A DNA stretch of 54,893 nt from contig CACXGO010000017.1 in NCBI GenBank assembly GCA_902767245.1, forward strand, positions 1 to 54,893, written 5' to 3'. Made by a program: the position numbers and the translations under genes. The stretch is from an uncultured Erysipelotrichaceae bacterium (GTDB lineage Bacteria > Bacillota_I > Bacilli_A > RF39 > UBA660). Position 1 is the stretch's first letter, and the number at the start of each line of letters is the position of its first letter. Below, piece after piece: positions 23,982 through 31,340 of this stretch. Under the pieces are notes generated by a model. That model worked only from the letters and a program-made list of their open reading frames with translations. It ran no database searches and was not told where the DNA came from.

Positions 23982-25311
23982 AGATCAAAAAATATTTGTG
24001 CTTGGTTTTGCCAGAAGTGGATATGAAGTTGCTAAATTACTAATCAGTAGAAATAATGAAGTGTTGGTAACGGATTTAAAAAATGAAGATAAAGAAAAAG
24101 AAGAAGAATTAAAAAAATTAGGAGTTAAAGTTATTATAACAGACAAGCAAGCAGATTTGCTTGATAGTGACTATGATATTGTGGTTAAAAATCCAGGAAT
24201 TAGGTTTGATAATCCAGTAATCTTGAAAGCTGCTGAACTTAATATTCCAGTTATTAATGAACTTGAAGTTGCATATAATTTACTTCCAACAGATGTAAAA
24301 ATAATTGGAATAACTGGCTCTAATGGTAAAACGACAACAACAACTTTAATCTATGAAGTTTTGAAAGCTGCTGGGTTGCCAGTTCATTTAGGTGGTAATA
24401 TTGGATTTCCAATGTCTGGTCTTGTAAAAGATGTGAAAAAGGGAGATTATTTAGTTTTAGAAATATCAGGGCATCAATTGCATGATTTTGTTAATTTTAA
24501 AGTTGATATTGCAGTTATGACTAATTTAAGTCCGGTTCATTTGGATCATTTTGGAAGTTATGAAAATTATAAATATAATAAATGCTTAATTTTTAGACAT
24601 CAAACTGAAAATGATATTGCAATTTTAAATGCTGAAAATGAAGATGTTTTAGAAGGTAGTAAAAACATTTTAAGCAAAAAACTTTACTTTTCAAGTAAAA
24701 GAGAAAAAGATTGTTATTTAAAAGATGGCTTTATTTACTATAAAGATGAAAAAATTGTTGAAACCAATAAATGCATAATAAAGGGAAATCATAATTATGA
24801 AAATATGATGTGTGCAATTTTAGTTGCAAAAGAATTAGGAATAAAAACAGATATTATTAAAAAAACATTAGAGGAATTTAAAGGTGTCGAACATCGTATT
24901 GAATATGTTACAACTTTAAACGGGATTGAATTTTATAATGATTCAAAATCAACAAATGTTAAATCGACCCAAATAGCATTAAGTGCGTTTAATAAACCAA
25001 CTATTCTATTGCTTGGCGGATTAGATCGTAAACTTCCTTTTGATGATTTAAAGGACTATATGGCAAATGTCAAAGCTGTAGTTTGCTACGGAGAAACAAA
25101 ACATAAAATTAAAGAATTTGTTGATAGTTTAAATATAGATTGTTATGTTTTAGATAATTTAAGAGAATCAACCAAAAAGGCTTATGAATTATCAAAATCA
25201 GGAGATGTAATTTTGCTAAGTCCAGCCTGTGCTTCATGGGATCAGTATAAAGATTTTGAAGTTCGTGGACGTGAATTTAAAGATATTGTTTTAAATGAAT
25301 TAAATAGGTAG
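23974..25311 (+). CDS. murD: UDP-N-acetylmuramoyl-L-alanine--D-glutamate ligase
   Basis: A 445-residue Mur ligase that adds D-Glu to UDP-MurNAc-L-Ala in the cytoplasm. N-terminal Rossmann segment LGFARSGYEVAKLL; ATP loop GITGSNGKTTTTTL near residue 112; LEISGHQLHDF near 162; HLDHFGSYENY near 190; KGVEHRIEYV and FYNDSKSTN near 310-330; and LSPACASWDQYKDF near 418, characteristic of MurD. GGAGAA precedes the ATG. It shares eight bases with the preceding gene. murI, which supplies D-Glu, lies downstream behind serS. Followed by a terminator. Confidence 0.96.
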   Translation: MFKDQKIFVLGFARSGYEVAKLLISRNNEVLVTDLKNEDKEKEEELKKLGVKVIITDKQADLLDSDYDIVVKNPGIRFDNPVILKAAELNIPVINELEVAYNLLPTDVKIIGITGSNGKTTTTTLIYEVLKAAGLPVHLGGNIGFPMSGLVKDVKKGDYLVLEISGHQLHDFVNFKVDIAVMTNLSPVHLDHFGSYENYKYNKCLIFRHQTENDIAILNAENEDVLEGSKNILSKKLYFSSKREKDCYLKDGFIYYKDEKIVETNKCIIKGNHNYENMMCAILVAKELGIKTDIIKKTLEEFKGVEHRIEYVTTLNGIEFYNDSKSTNVKSTQIALSAFNKPTILLLGGLDRKLPFDDLKDYMANVKAVVCYGETKHKIKEFVDSLNIDCYVLDNLRESTKKAYELSKSGDVILLSPACASWDQYKDFEVRGREFKDIVLNELNR

Positions 25312-25322
25312 TAATAAAAAAG

Positions 25323-25348
25323 AAATCAAGAGAAATCTTGATTTTTTT
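25323..25348 (+). terminator. Intrinsic terminator of murD
   Basis: AAATCAAG, loop AGAAAT, CTTGATTT and T-run. Confidence 0.85.
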
Positions 25349-25404
25349 GTGAACAAAAAAGGAAAACAAAAAAATTATTGTATGTTAGTAATTAAGAAGC
25401 ATAA

Positions 25405-25416
25405 GTTGCCTTGATT
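25405..25416 (+). promoter_or_regulatory. 5' arm of a long-range RNA pairing in the small toxin-like mRNA
   Basis: GTTGCCTTGATT can pair along all 12 bases (one G-U pair) with AATCAAGGTAAC at 25568-25579 in the same transcript. The pair encloses the ribosome site and the 31-codon gene. Confidence 0.4.
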
Positions 25417-25447
25417 ATTTTTATTTCGAAGGATGGAGGTGGTAACC

Positions 25448-25543
25448 ATGAGTAAAAGATATTACACTTTAAGTATAATGATGCTTATTGTTCTAATACT
25501 TTTCCTTCTGCTATTGCTTATCATTGAAATAAAAAAATATTAG
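25448..25543 (+). CDS. 31-residue hydrophobic peptide, probable type I toxin
   Basis: The product starts MSKRYYTLSIMMLIV and contains a 17-residue all-hydrophobic helix, ending EIKKY. Small size, one membrane helix and charged ends resemble type I toxins of Gram-positive bacteria (TxpA, BsrG, Fst types), but I recognise no family member. A strong ribosome site GGAGGTGG is five bases upstream. A reverse-strand promoter and terminator define an antisense RNA over its 3' end, and a 12-base long-range pairing in the mRNA may hide the ribosome site. Lies between murD and the serS T-box. It could instead be an ordinary small membrane peptide. No strong promoter is seen upstream. Confidence 0.5.
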   Translation: MSKRYYTLSIMMLIVLILFLLLLLIIEIKKY

Positions 25544-25596
25544 GTTAAAATAACCTAATAAACAAACAATCAAGGTAACACAAATTGTGCTCCTCT
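25531..25596 (-). ncRNA. Putative antisense (antitoxin) RNA, about 66 nt
   Basis: A reverse-strand promoter TTGAAA (25627-25632) and TATAAT (25604-25609) with 17-base spacing predicts a start near 25596. The RNA would cover the last few codons and 3' region of the 31-codon gene, and end at the hairpin TATTAGGTTA-AAA-TAACCTAATA (25538-25560), which is followed on this strand by seven T. It also contains GTTACC, complementary to GGTAAC by the start codon of the peptide gene. Confidence 0.5.
25538..25560 (-). terminator. Terminator of the putative antisense RNA
   Basis: A perfect 10-base inverted repeat around AAA. The T-run exists only in the reverse direction, so it ends a reverse transcript; the TAG stop of the peptide gene lies in the stem. 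Confidence 0.65.
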
Positions 25597-25603
25597 ATAA
25601 ATA

Positions 25604-25632
25604 ATTATAGATTAAAATAAAAAATATTTCAA
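25604..25632 (-). promoter_or_regulatory. Promoter of the putative antisense RNA
   Basis: Reverse strand TTGAAA then 17 bases then TATAAT. Confidence 0.6.
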
Positions 25633-25661
25633 GAACTATTAAAAAAATTGATAACAATATG

Positions 25662-25690
25662 TTGACTATAAAATTTTAGAATTGTATAAT
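25662..25690 (+). promoter_or_regulatory. Promoter of the serS T-box transcript
   Basis: TTGACT at 25662-25667 and TATAAT at 25685-25690 with 17-base spacing, the best match to the housekeeping consensus in the window. Confidence 0.75.
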
Positions 25691-25696
25691 TGTTTT

Positions 25697-25889
25697 ATAA
25701 ATCGATGAAAGAGAATAGTAACTTGAACTATTATGTTTAGAAAGCTAGTGATTGATGAAAACTAGTCATAATGTTTTTGCGAATCTACTCTGGATGAGAG
25801 AAGCAAACTTCTCCGGGAGACCGTTATTAAAAATAAGGACTAAAGTAGGATGGTACCGCGCGTAAGCACTCCTATATTAGTCTTTTTTT
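25697..25889 (+). ncRNA. T-box riboswitch (serine) leader of serS
   Basis: The leader contains the conserved T-box AGGATGGTACCGCG (25849-25862). A terminator hairpin follows (GACTAA with TTAGTC, then seven T, about 25840-25888). The stem I region carries GAATCTACTC near 25780, which puts UCU, a Ser codon, at the specifier position. In known T-boxes, uncharged tRNA binds the specifier and the T-box, and the antiterminator forms so the synthetase gene is read. Serine starvation should therefore raise serS expression. Confidence 0.9.
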
Positions 25890-25908
25890 GTTAGAAAGGG
25901 AGATATAA

Positions 25909-27201
25909 ATGATTGATATTAAATTAATAAGAGAAAACCGCGATTTAGTAAAAGAAAATATTAAAAAGAAATTTCAAGATCAAAAGTTACCATTAGTTGA
26001 TGAAGTTTATGAGCTTGATTTAAAAACTCGTGAATTAAAACAAGAAGGAGATAAATTAAGAGCTGATAAGAACGCTAAAAGTGCTTCAATTGGTAATTTG
26101 ATGCGTGAAGGTAAAAAAGATGAGGCAGAGGCTATTAAAAGAGAAATAGCAGACTATGGTGAGCGCATTGCTAAATTAGAAGCAGAAGAAACTGATATTA
26201 ATGAAAAAATAAAAGAAAAGATGATGGTAATACCAAACATTATTGATGATAGTGTTCCTATTGGTAAAGATGATTCTGAAAATGTTGAAGTTGAACGTTT
26301 TGGAGATCCAATTGTACCTCAATATGAAATTCCATATCACGCAGACATTATAGAAGCTTTAGGTGGACTTGATAAAGATGCTGCCGGTAGAACCAGTGGT
26401 CAAGGATTTTATTATTTAATTGGAGATATTGCAAGACTTCATGAAGCAATGATTGCATATGCTCGTGATTTTATGATTGAAAAAGGATTTACTTATGCAA
26501 TACCACCTTTTATGATTCATGCAAATGTAGTTGAAGGAGTTATGTCTTTTCCTGAGATGGAAGCAATGATGTATAAAATTGAGGGCGAAGATTTATATTT
26601 AATTGGAACTTCTGAACATTCAATGATTGGTAAATTTAAAGATCAAATTGTTAAAGAAGAAGAATTGCCAATTAGGATGACGAGTTATTCACCATGTTTT
26701 AGAAAAGAAGGTGGAGCACATGGACTTGAAGAAAGAGGACTTTATCGTGTTCATCAATTTGAAAAGCAAGAAATGATTGTCATTTGTAAACCAGAGGAAT
26801 CAATGGATTGGTATAATAAAATGTGGAAATATACAGTTGAAGTGTTTAGAAATATGGATATTCCTGTAAGGCAACTTGAATGTTGCAGTGGCGATTTAGC
26901 AGATTTAAAAGTTAAATCATGTGATATTGAAGCTTGGAGTCCAAGACAACAAAAGTATTTTGAAGTTGGTTCTTGTTCAACATTAGGCGAAGCTCAAGCA
27001 AGAAGACTTGGAATTCGAACTAAAGGTGAAAAGGGAACATATTATGTTCATACTTTAAACAATACTGTGGTTGCATCACCAAGAGGTTTAATTGCACTAC
27101 TTGAAAATAATTATAATGAAGATGGTAGTATAAATATTCCAAAAGTACTTAGATTTTATATGGGCGGAAAGGAAAAGATTGAACCAATTAAAAAGGCTTA
27201 A
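25909..27201 (+). CDS. serS: Seryl-tRNA synthetase
   Basis: A class II synthetase of 430 residues, the usual size, charging tRNA-Ser. The N-terminal helical arm (about residues 30-100, long coiled coil) holds the tRNA variable arm. Motif 2 around SPCFRKEGGAHGLEERGLYRVHQFEK lies near residues 262-285, shown here only by its key parts CFRKEGG and RVHQFEK. Motif 3 is NTVVASPRGLIALLEN near 384. Zn-independent bacterial type. ATG follows AAAGGGAG. It is preceded by a serine T-box leader and is followed by a terminator. A tRNA-Ser gene lies at 196-286. Confidence 0.97.
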   Translation: MIDIKLIRENRDLVKENIKKKFQDQKLPLVDEVYELDLKTRELKQEGDKLRADKNAKSASIGNLMREGKKDEAEAIKREIADYGERIAKLEAEETDINEKIKEKMMVIPNIIDDSVPIGKDDSENVEVERFGDPIVPQYEIPYHADIIEALGGLDKDAAGRTSGQGFYYLIGDIARLHEAMIAYARDFMIEKGFTYAIPPFMIHANVVEGVMSFPEMEAMMYKIEGEDLYLIGTSEHSMIGKFKDQIVKEEELPIRMTSYSPCFRKEGGAHGLEERGLYRVHQFEKQEMIVICKPEESMDWYNKMWKYTVEVFRNMDIPVRQLECCSGDLADLKVKSCDIEAWSPRQQKYFEVGSCSTLGEAQARRLGIRTKGEKGTYYVHTLNNTVVASPRGLIALLENNYNEDGSINIPKVLRFYMGGKEKIEPIKKA

Positions 27202-27212
27202 AAGCCTTTTTT
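27191..27212 (+). terminator. Intrinsic terminator of serS
   Basis: AAAAGGCT, loop TAAA, AGCCTTTT and T-run. Confidence 0.8.
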
Positions 27213-27258
27213 CTTTAATAAAAAATAAAGTATGATATAATATTAAATAGGTGATTTT

Positions 27259-27969
27259 ATGCGTATAGGTGTATTTGACTCAGGAATGGGGGGACTTACA
27301 GTTTTAAAAAGTTTAATAGATAAATATCCCAATAATTATTATATTTATTTTGGAGATACTTTAAATATGCCATATGGGAATAAAAGTGTAAAAGAATTAG
27401 AGCAATTAAGCAGTAATATAATTGCATTTTTATTAAACAAAAAAGTTGATATTATTGTTATTGCATGTGGAACAATTAGTTCAAATTGTTTAGATTATTT
27501 AAAAAAGAAATTTGATATTCCAATTTATGATATATTAAGTCCAACTATTGAGTTTTTAAAAGAAGTTAAACTTGATAATACTGCTGTAATTGCAACAACA
27601 AATACAATTAAAAGTGGAATTTTTAATAACTTAACTGATTATCAAATAGAATGCCCTCTGTTCGTTCCATTAATTGAAGAAGGTAAGATTAACTCAATTG
27701 AGATGGAAAATGCCATAGAAGGGTATTTAAAGGGCAAAAAAATAGATAATTTAATCTTAGGTTGTACCCATTATCCACTTTTAGAAAAAAACTTGACTAA
27801 TTATCTTGGCAAAATTAATTATATTAACATGGGAAAAGTCCTTGCAAATAAAATAGTATTAGATGATGAATACTATTTTCTAGAATTAAATTTTAGCAAA
27901 ATAAATGCTAACATTTATAGATTATGTGCAAGACTATTTAATGATTATGAAATAAAGGAAGTGAAATAA
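27259..27969 (+). CDS. murI: Glutamate racemase
   Basis: A 236-residue enzyme making D-Glu for MurD. FDSGMGGLTVL at the N-terminus carries the catalytic acid; the first catalytic Cys is in IACGTISSN near residue 74 (the usual form is ACNT), and the second in LGCTHYPLL near residue 172. It is shorter than the typical 260 residues, mainly at the C-terminus. ATG with GGTGAT upstream and extended minus-10 TGA-TATAAT (27233-27241). It is followed immediately by mutM (start is one base after its stop), so the two form an operon. Confidence 0.92.
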   Translation: MRIGVFDSGMGGLTVLKSLIDKYPNNYYIYFGDTLNMPYGNKSVKELEQLSSNIIAFLLNKKVDIIVIACGTISSNCLDYLKKKFDIPIYDILSPTIEFLKEVKLDNTAVIATTNTIKSGIFNNLTDYQIECPLFVPLIEEGKINSIEMENAIEGYLKGKKIDNLILGCTHYPLLEKNLTNYLGKINYINMGKVLANKIVLDDEYYFLELNFSKINANIYRLCARLFNDYEIKEVK

Positions 27970-28794
27970 GTGCCAGAATTACCAGAAGTTGAGACAGTTA
28001 AAGAAGCATTAAAGCGTAAAGTTTTAAATAAGCAAATAAAAGATGTTAAAATTTATTATTCTAAAATAGTGGAATATCCAACTAAAGAAGAATTTATAAA
28101 AAAACTAATCGGTGAAACTATTGTTGATATTAAAAGACGTGGTAAATGGCTCATATTTGAATTAAATGATTATTATCTACTTAGCCATTTAAGAATGGAA
28201 GGGAAATATAATTATAAAAAAGCAGATGATGAACTTAATAAGCATGAACATATTGAATTTATATTTAATGACAATATGTCTTTAAGATATCAAGACACAC
28301 GTAAATTTGGTAGAATGTACTTATATAATAAAGAAGAAGCATTTAATAAAGCACCTTTAAATGAACTTGGATTAGAACCATGGGATAAAAAGTTAACTAC
28401 TAATTATTTAAAAGAAAAATATAAAACTAAGAAAAAAGAAATAAAATCAATTTTGCTTGATCAAAGCATTATCACTGGAATAGGTAATATATATGCTGAT
28501 GAAATACTGTTTTTATCTAAAATAAATCCATATAAAAAAGCATGTGACTTAAAAGAAAAGGAATTAAATAATATTATTGAAAACACCAAAAAAGTTTTAG
28601 AATCAGCAATTAAAGATGGTGGAACCACAATAAAATCATATACATCAGAAGAAGGTGTGCATGGTAGATTTCAACAAAAATTATTTGTTCATCAAAGAAA
28701 AGACGAAAAGTGTCATAAATGTAATTCAATTATTGAAAAAGTTGTTATTGGTGGAAGAGGGACTTATTTTTGCCCAAAATGTCAAAAAAAATGA
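27970..28794 (+). CDS. mutM: Formamidopyrimidine-DNA glycosylase (Fpg/MutM)
   Basis: A 274-residue DNA repair enzyme that removes 8-oxoguanine and cleaves the abasic site. The N-terminal catalytic PELPEVETV is present with the Pro and Glu needed. GIGNIYADEILFLSKINP near residue 165 is the H2TH region. The C-terminal zinc finger is CHKC at about 246 and CPKC at about 269. Starts at GTG 27970, directly after murI; no separate ribosome site other than GGAAGTGA. The stop is inside a hairpin shared with the convergent tmcAL gene. Confidence 0.95.
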   Translation: MPELPEVETVKEALKRKVLNKQIKDVKIYYSKIVEYPTKEEFIKKLIGETIVDIKRRGKWLIFELNDYYLLSHLRMEGKYNYKKADDELNKHEHIEFIFNDNMSLRYQDTRKFGRMYLYNKEEAFNKAPLNELGLEPWDKKLTTNYLKEKYKTKKKEIKSILLDQSIITGIGNIYADEILFLSKINPYKKACDLKEKELNNIIENTKKVLESAIKDGGTTIKSYTSEEGVHGRFQQKLFVHQRKDEKCHKCNSIIEKVVIGGRGTYFCPKCQKK

Positions 28795-28815
28795 TAAATT
28801 TTTATCATTTTTTTA
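28784..28815. terminator. Bidirectional terminator between mutM and tmcAL
   Basis: ATGATAAA, short loop, TTTATCAT flanked by A-run and T-run on opposite sides. It contains both stop codons. Confidence 0.8.
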
Positions 28816-29935
28816 TTGGAAAAGCTTTAAATTCATCTTCAATAATAGTTGGATCATTTACAATTTCGGCATAAATTGTTGCAACTTTAAAATCTAAATC
28901 TAAATATTTATCTAAATGCTCTTTATAATTAAAATATATAGGTATATCTAAGTCTTTTTTTACACTATTTAATACTTTCTGCCCTTTTTTATTAAACCCA
29001 AGGACTCTCAAATATTCAATTTCTAGATTTTTAGCATCATCTTTTTTAAATGAACAAAGGATATGAGTTAACATTCTCTTAATTTTATTATAAGTGTATC
29101 TTTTCGTTTTAATATTTAAGGTAAGTTCATCCAATGACTTCGATTTATAAATAAATTTTCTAATTCTATTTTCAATTCCTTCATCAACGGTTTGATATAT
29201 ATCTAAATCATCAATATCAGCAATGACTTTAAGTTTTAATAATTTAAAATATAATTCTTCATCAATAAATCTGACATATTTTTTGGTTATTTCAGGCACA
29301 GATTCAGAAATATCACTTTTACTACTTAATGCTTTTCTAATTGCAGTTGCACTTGATATATTTGAAAGTGTCAAATCATGATAATTGTTTGTTCTCTTTA
29401 TTGTTTCAGACTTAATTTTGGAATTTGTTACTATTAATGCTTTAATATAACTAATTCCGAGCAAATCATTTGGCCTTGTAATCTTATAACCAGTTATCAA
29501 ATTAAGGGCTTTAGAAAGCGCAGTTGGATAGTTTACACCATCATTTAAAAAATCTTTAACTATGTTATCATAATTTTTGTCTTCAAGTTCAGTTAAAGCT
29601 GTTTCTTTTAAAGCATCAATATTATCAGATTCACTTCCAAAAATAAGTAAATCAATATCAAGCTTATTTAAAATGGAGATAGCCCCATATGCAAAAATAT
29701 CAGCACTTTGAGTTGCAAAGCAAAAAGGGAGCTCTATTACAAGATCAATGTTGTTATTAAGAGCAATTTCGGTTTTGGCTTTTTTATCTAAAACACTTAT
29801 ATCACCGCGTTCTGTGAAAAATGAATCAACCACTAAAACGATAGTTGAATCTGGATATTTTTCTTTTATTTTTTCAATGTGATAAATATGTCCGTTATGA
29901 AATGGATTATATTCACATATGATACCTATTTTCAT
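28805..29935 (-). CDS. tmcAL: tRNA(Met) cytidine acetate ligase TmcAL (YlbM)
   Basis: A 376-residue nucleotidyltransferase-fold enzyme. Known members activate acetate with ATP and acetylate C34 of elongator tRNA-Met to make ac4C. The N-terminal motif CEYNPFHNGH (HxGH) is clear, and IVIELPFCFATQSADIFAYG-type text is represented by ELPFCFATQSADIFA near residue 84. ATG 29935 is chosen because AAGAGGTG is six bases upstream; GTG 29944 lies in the ribosome site. In Bacillus ylbM sits next to ylbN and rpmF, as here, though here it points the other way. No elongator tRNA-Met lies in the window. Confidence 0.93.
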   Translation of the reverse strand: MKIGIICEYNPFHNGHIYHIEKIKEKYPDSTIVLVVDSFFTERGDISVLDKKAKTEIALNNNIDLVIELPFCFATQSADIFAYGAISILNKLDIDLLIFGSESDNIDALKETALTELEDKNYDNIVKDFLNDGVNYPTALSKALNLITGYKITRPNDLLGISYIKALIVTNSKIKSETIKRTNNYHDLTLSNISSATAIRKALSSKSDISESVPEITKKYVRFIDEELYFKLLKLKVIADIDDLDIYQTVDEGIENRIRKFIYKSKSLDELTLNIKTKRYTYNKIKRMLTHILCSFKKDDAKNLEIEYLRVLGFNKKGQKVLNSVKKDLDIPIYFNYKEHLDKYLDLDFKVATIYAEIVNDPTIIEDEFKAFPIKK

Positions 29936-29990
29936 TTTGAACACCTCTTAAATATAATATCATTAAAATGTTAAAAAGAGCAAAAAAAAC

Positions 29991-30019
29991 TTGCAATTTC
30001 TTAAATATTTATGTATAAT
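29991..30019 (+). promoter_or_regulatory. Promoter of yceD-rpmF
   Basis: TTGCAA at 29991-29996 and TATAAT at 30014-30019 with 17-base spacing. It faces away from tmcAL. Confidence 0.7.
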
Positions 30020-30038
30020 CGTTTAGCAAGGAGATTTT

Positions 30039-30512
30039 ATGAACATAGATTTAACAAGATTGCGAAGCGGAATTGATAAATTTGTTTCAATTGATTTAAC
30101 TTATTCTTTTAAGGACGAATATTTAAATGATGAAATTAGAACTCTTGATGATGTTAAAATAACTGGGGAGATTACACGAGGTAATTTAGATGATTATATT
30201 TTAAATGTAAACATCAAAGGAACGGCAATTCTTATTTGTCCAGTAACTCTTAAAGATGTCCCTTATGATTTTGATATTAATCTCAATGATTCAATTGCAA
30301 ATCTATGTGATGAGATTGGAATTAACATTGAAAATATAACCAATACTATTGATATTTTACCAATTATATGGCAAAATATAATCATGGAAATCCCAACATA
30401 TGTTGTAAGTCCAGATGCATCTAAAACCGAACTAGAAGGTGATGGTTGGACTTTAAACAAGGTAAAACAAGAAGGAAATTCAGAATTAAGTAAATTGAAA
30501 GACTTATTTTAA
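30039..30512 (+). CDS. YceD/YlbN (DUF177) family protein
   Basis: A 157-residue protein of the DUF177/YceD family. In Escherichia coli YceD is required for proper 23S rRNA accumulation, and the gene is usually next to rpmF, as here. Visible motifs: GTAILICPVTLKDV near residue 67 and the C-terminal GDGWTLN (usually DPRW-like) near 138. GGAG is upstream of ATG. The following rpmF start is 20 bases downstream, forming the yceD-rpmF operon with one promoter. Confidence 0.85.
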   Translation: MNIDLTRLRSGIDKFVSIDLTYSFKDEYLNDEIRTLDDVKITGEITRGNLDDYILNVNIKGTAILICPVTLKDVPYDFDINLNDSIANLCDEIGINIENITNTIDILPIIWQNIIMEIPTYVVSPDASKTELEGDGWTLNKVKQEGNSELSKLKDLF

Positions 30513-30531
30513 AGAGAAAGAGGTGTTTGAA

Positions 30532-30717
30532 TTGGCAGTACCATTTAGAAAAGTTAGTAAGACTAGAGGTAGAATGCGTCGTACACATTATAAAATTGAT
30601 GCAAATACTACAACTACATGTCCAAAATGTGGTAGTGATGTAAAACCACATCGTGTTTGTAAGAATTGTGGAACTTACAAAGGAAAAGAAGTTATTAAAA
30701 AAGAAACAACTAAATAG
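30532..30717 (+). CDS. rpmF: 50S ribosomal protein L32
   Basis: A 61-residue L32 with the typical N-terminus MAVPFRKVSKTRGRMRRTHY. It has a zinc-binding CPKC and CKNC pair around residues 29-44, so this is the C+ (zinc) form. It starts at TTG 30532, with AGAGGTG six bases upstream; an in-frame GTG at 30523 overlaps the ribosome site and would add three residues. Ends in a terminator that includes its stop codon. Confidence 0.96.
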   Translation: MAVPFRKVSKTRGRMRRTHYKIDANTTTTCPKCGSDVKPHRVCKNCGTYKGKEVIKKETTK

Positions 30718-30732
30718 TTAGTTGTTTTTTTG
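30705..30732 (+). terminator. Intrinsic terminator of rpmF
   Basis: AACAACTAA, loop ATAG (stop codon), TTAGTTGTT and T-run. Confidence 0.85.
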
Positions 30733-30765
30733 CTATAAAAACTGTATAATTAAAGTGGTGATAAT

Positions 30766-31332
30766 ATGAGAAATAAAGGATTTACGCTTGTTGAATTATT
30801 AGGTGTAATTATTATTATAGCATTGCTTTCATTAGTAATATTTCCAAATATTATTAGTAGTTTTTTTGAAGCAAGTAATAAACTAGATGATTCAACAAAA
30901 ATCTTAGTGATAGAAGCAGCAAAAGATTATTATCATAATAACCGTGATAATATTAGCAAGCTCGATTATTGTGTTACAATCTCAGAACTTCAAAATGAGG
31001 GATTACTTTCTTATGACATCAAAGATAGCGAAGGCAAATTGTTGTTGTCCGATGCTTTAGTTAAAATATCAAAAAATGGCTCAAAATATGAATATGGAGT
31101 AAAGTGTGATATAAGTAATAATGATATTATTAATGCGGCAAAAGATTATTATAACGATAAAAATATAATTATTAATGATGGTGAAAGCAAATGTATTTCG
31201 ATTGCTACTTTGCAAAATGCCTATTATTTATCAAAAAACATATCAAATAATGGTGCACTATATGACTCTAATATAAATTTAAAATTAACTAATAATGGAG
31301 AATTGTTAGTTGAGTATAATGTATCTTGTTAG
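30766..31332 (+). CDS. Type IV pseudopilin-like protein
   Basis: A 188-residue prepilin. The N-terminus MRNKGFTLVELLGVIIII has the prepilin peptidase site G/FTLVE, with Glu at position 5 of the mature form, and the usual hydrophobic helix. The rest is Asn-, Ser- and Asp-rich with four Cys (YCVTI, VKCDI, SKCIS, VSC at the end) that can form disulfides. The mature protein repeats a unit: AAKDYYHNN and AAKDYYNDK, each followed by a Cys-containing strand. The second pilin starts eight bases after the stop. No pilus machinery in the window. Confidence 0.85.
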   Translation: MRNKGFTLVELLGVIIIIALLSLVIFPNIISSFFEASNKLDDSTKILVIEAAKDYYHNNRDNISKLDYCVTISELQNEGLLSYDIKDSEGKLLLSDALVKISKNGSKYEYGVKCDISNNDIINAAKDYYNDKNIIINDGESKCISIATLQNAYYLSKNISNNGALYDSNINLKLTNNGELLVEYNVSC

Positions 31333-31340
31333 GAGGTTTT

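Noticed and set aside
25380-25407. Possible sporulation-type promoter (GTATG and CATAAGTT) for the 31-codon gene
   Set aside because: CATAAGTT fits the minus-10 form CATANNNT, but the start would fall inside the 5' pairing arm and the minus-35 is only a loose match; too weak to claim.
30523-30531. Longer start for rpmF at GTG
   Set aside because: The GTG is part of the ribosome site AGAGGTG, and L32 proteins begin with AVPFRK right after the start codon, which fits TTG 30532.
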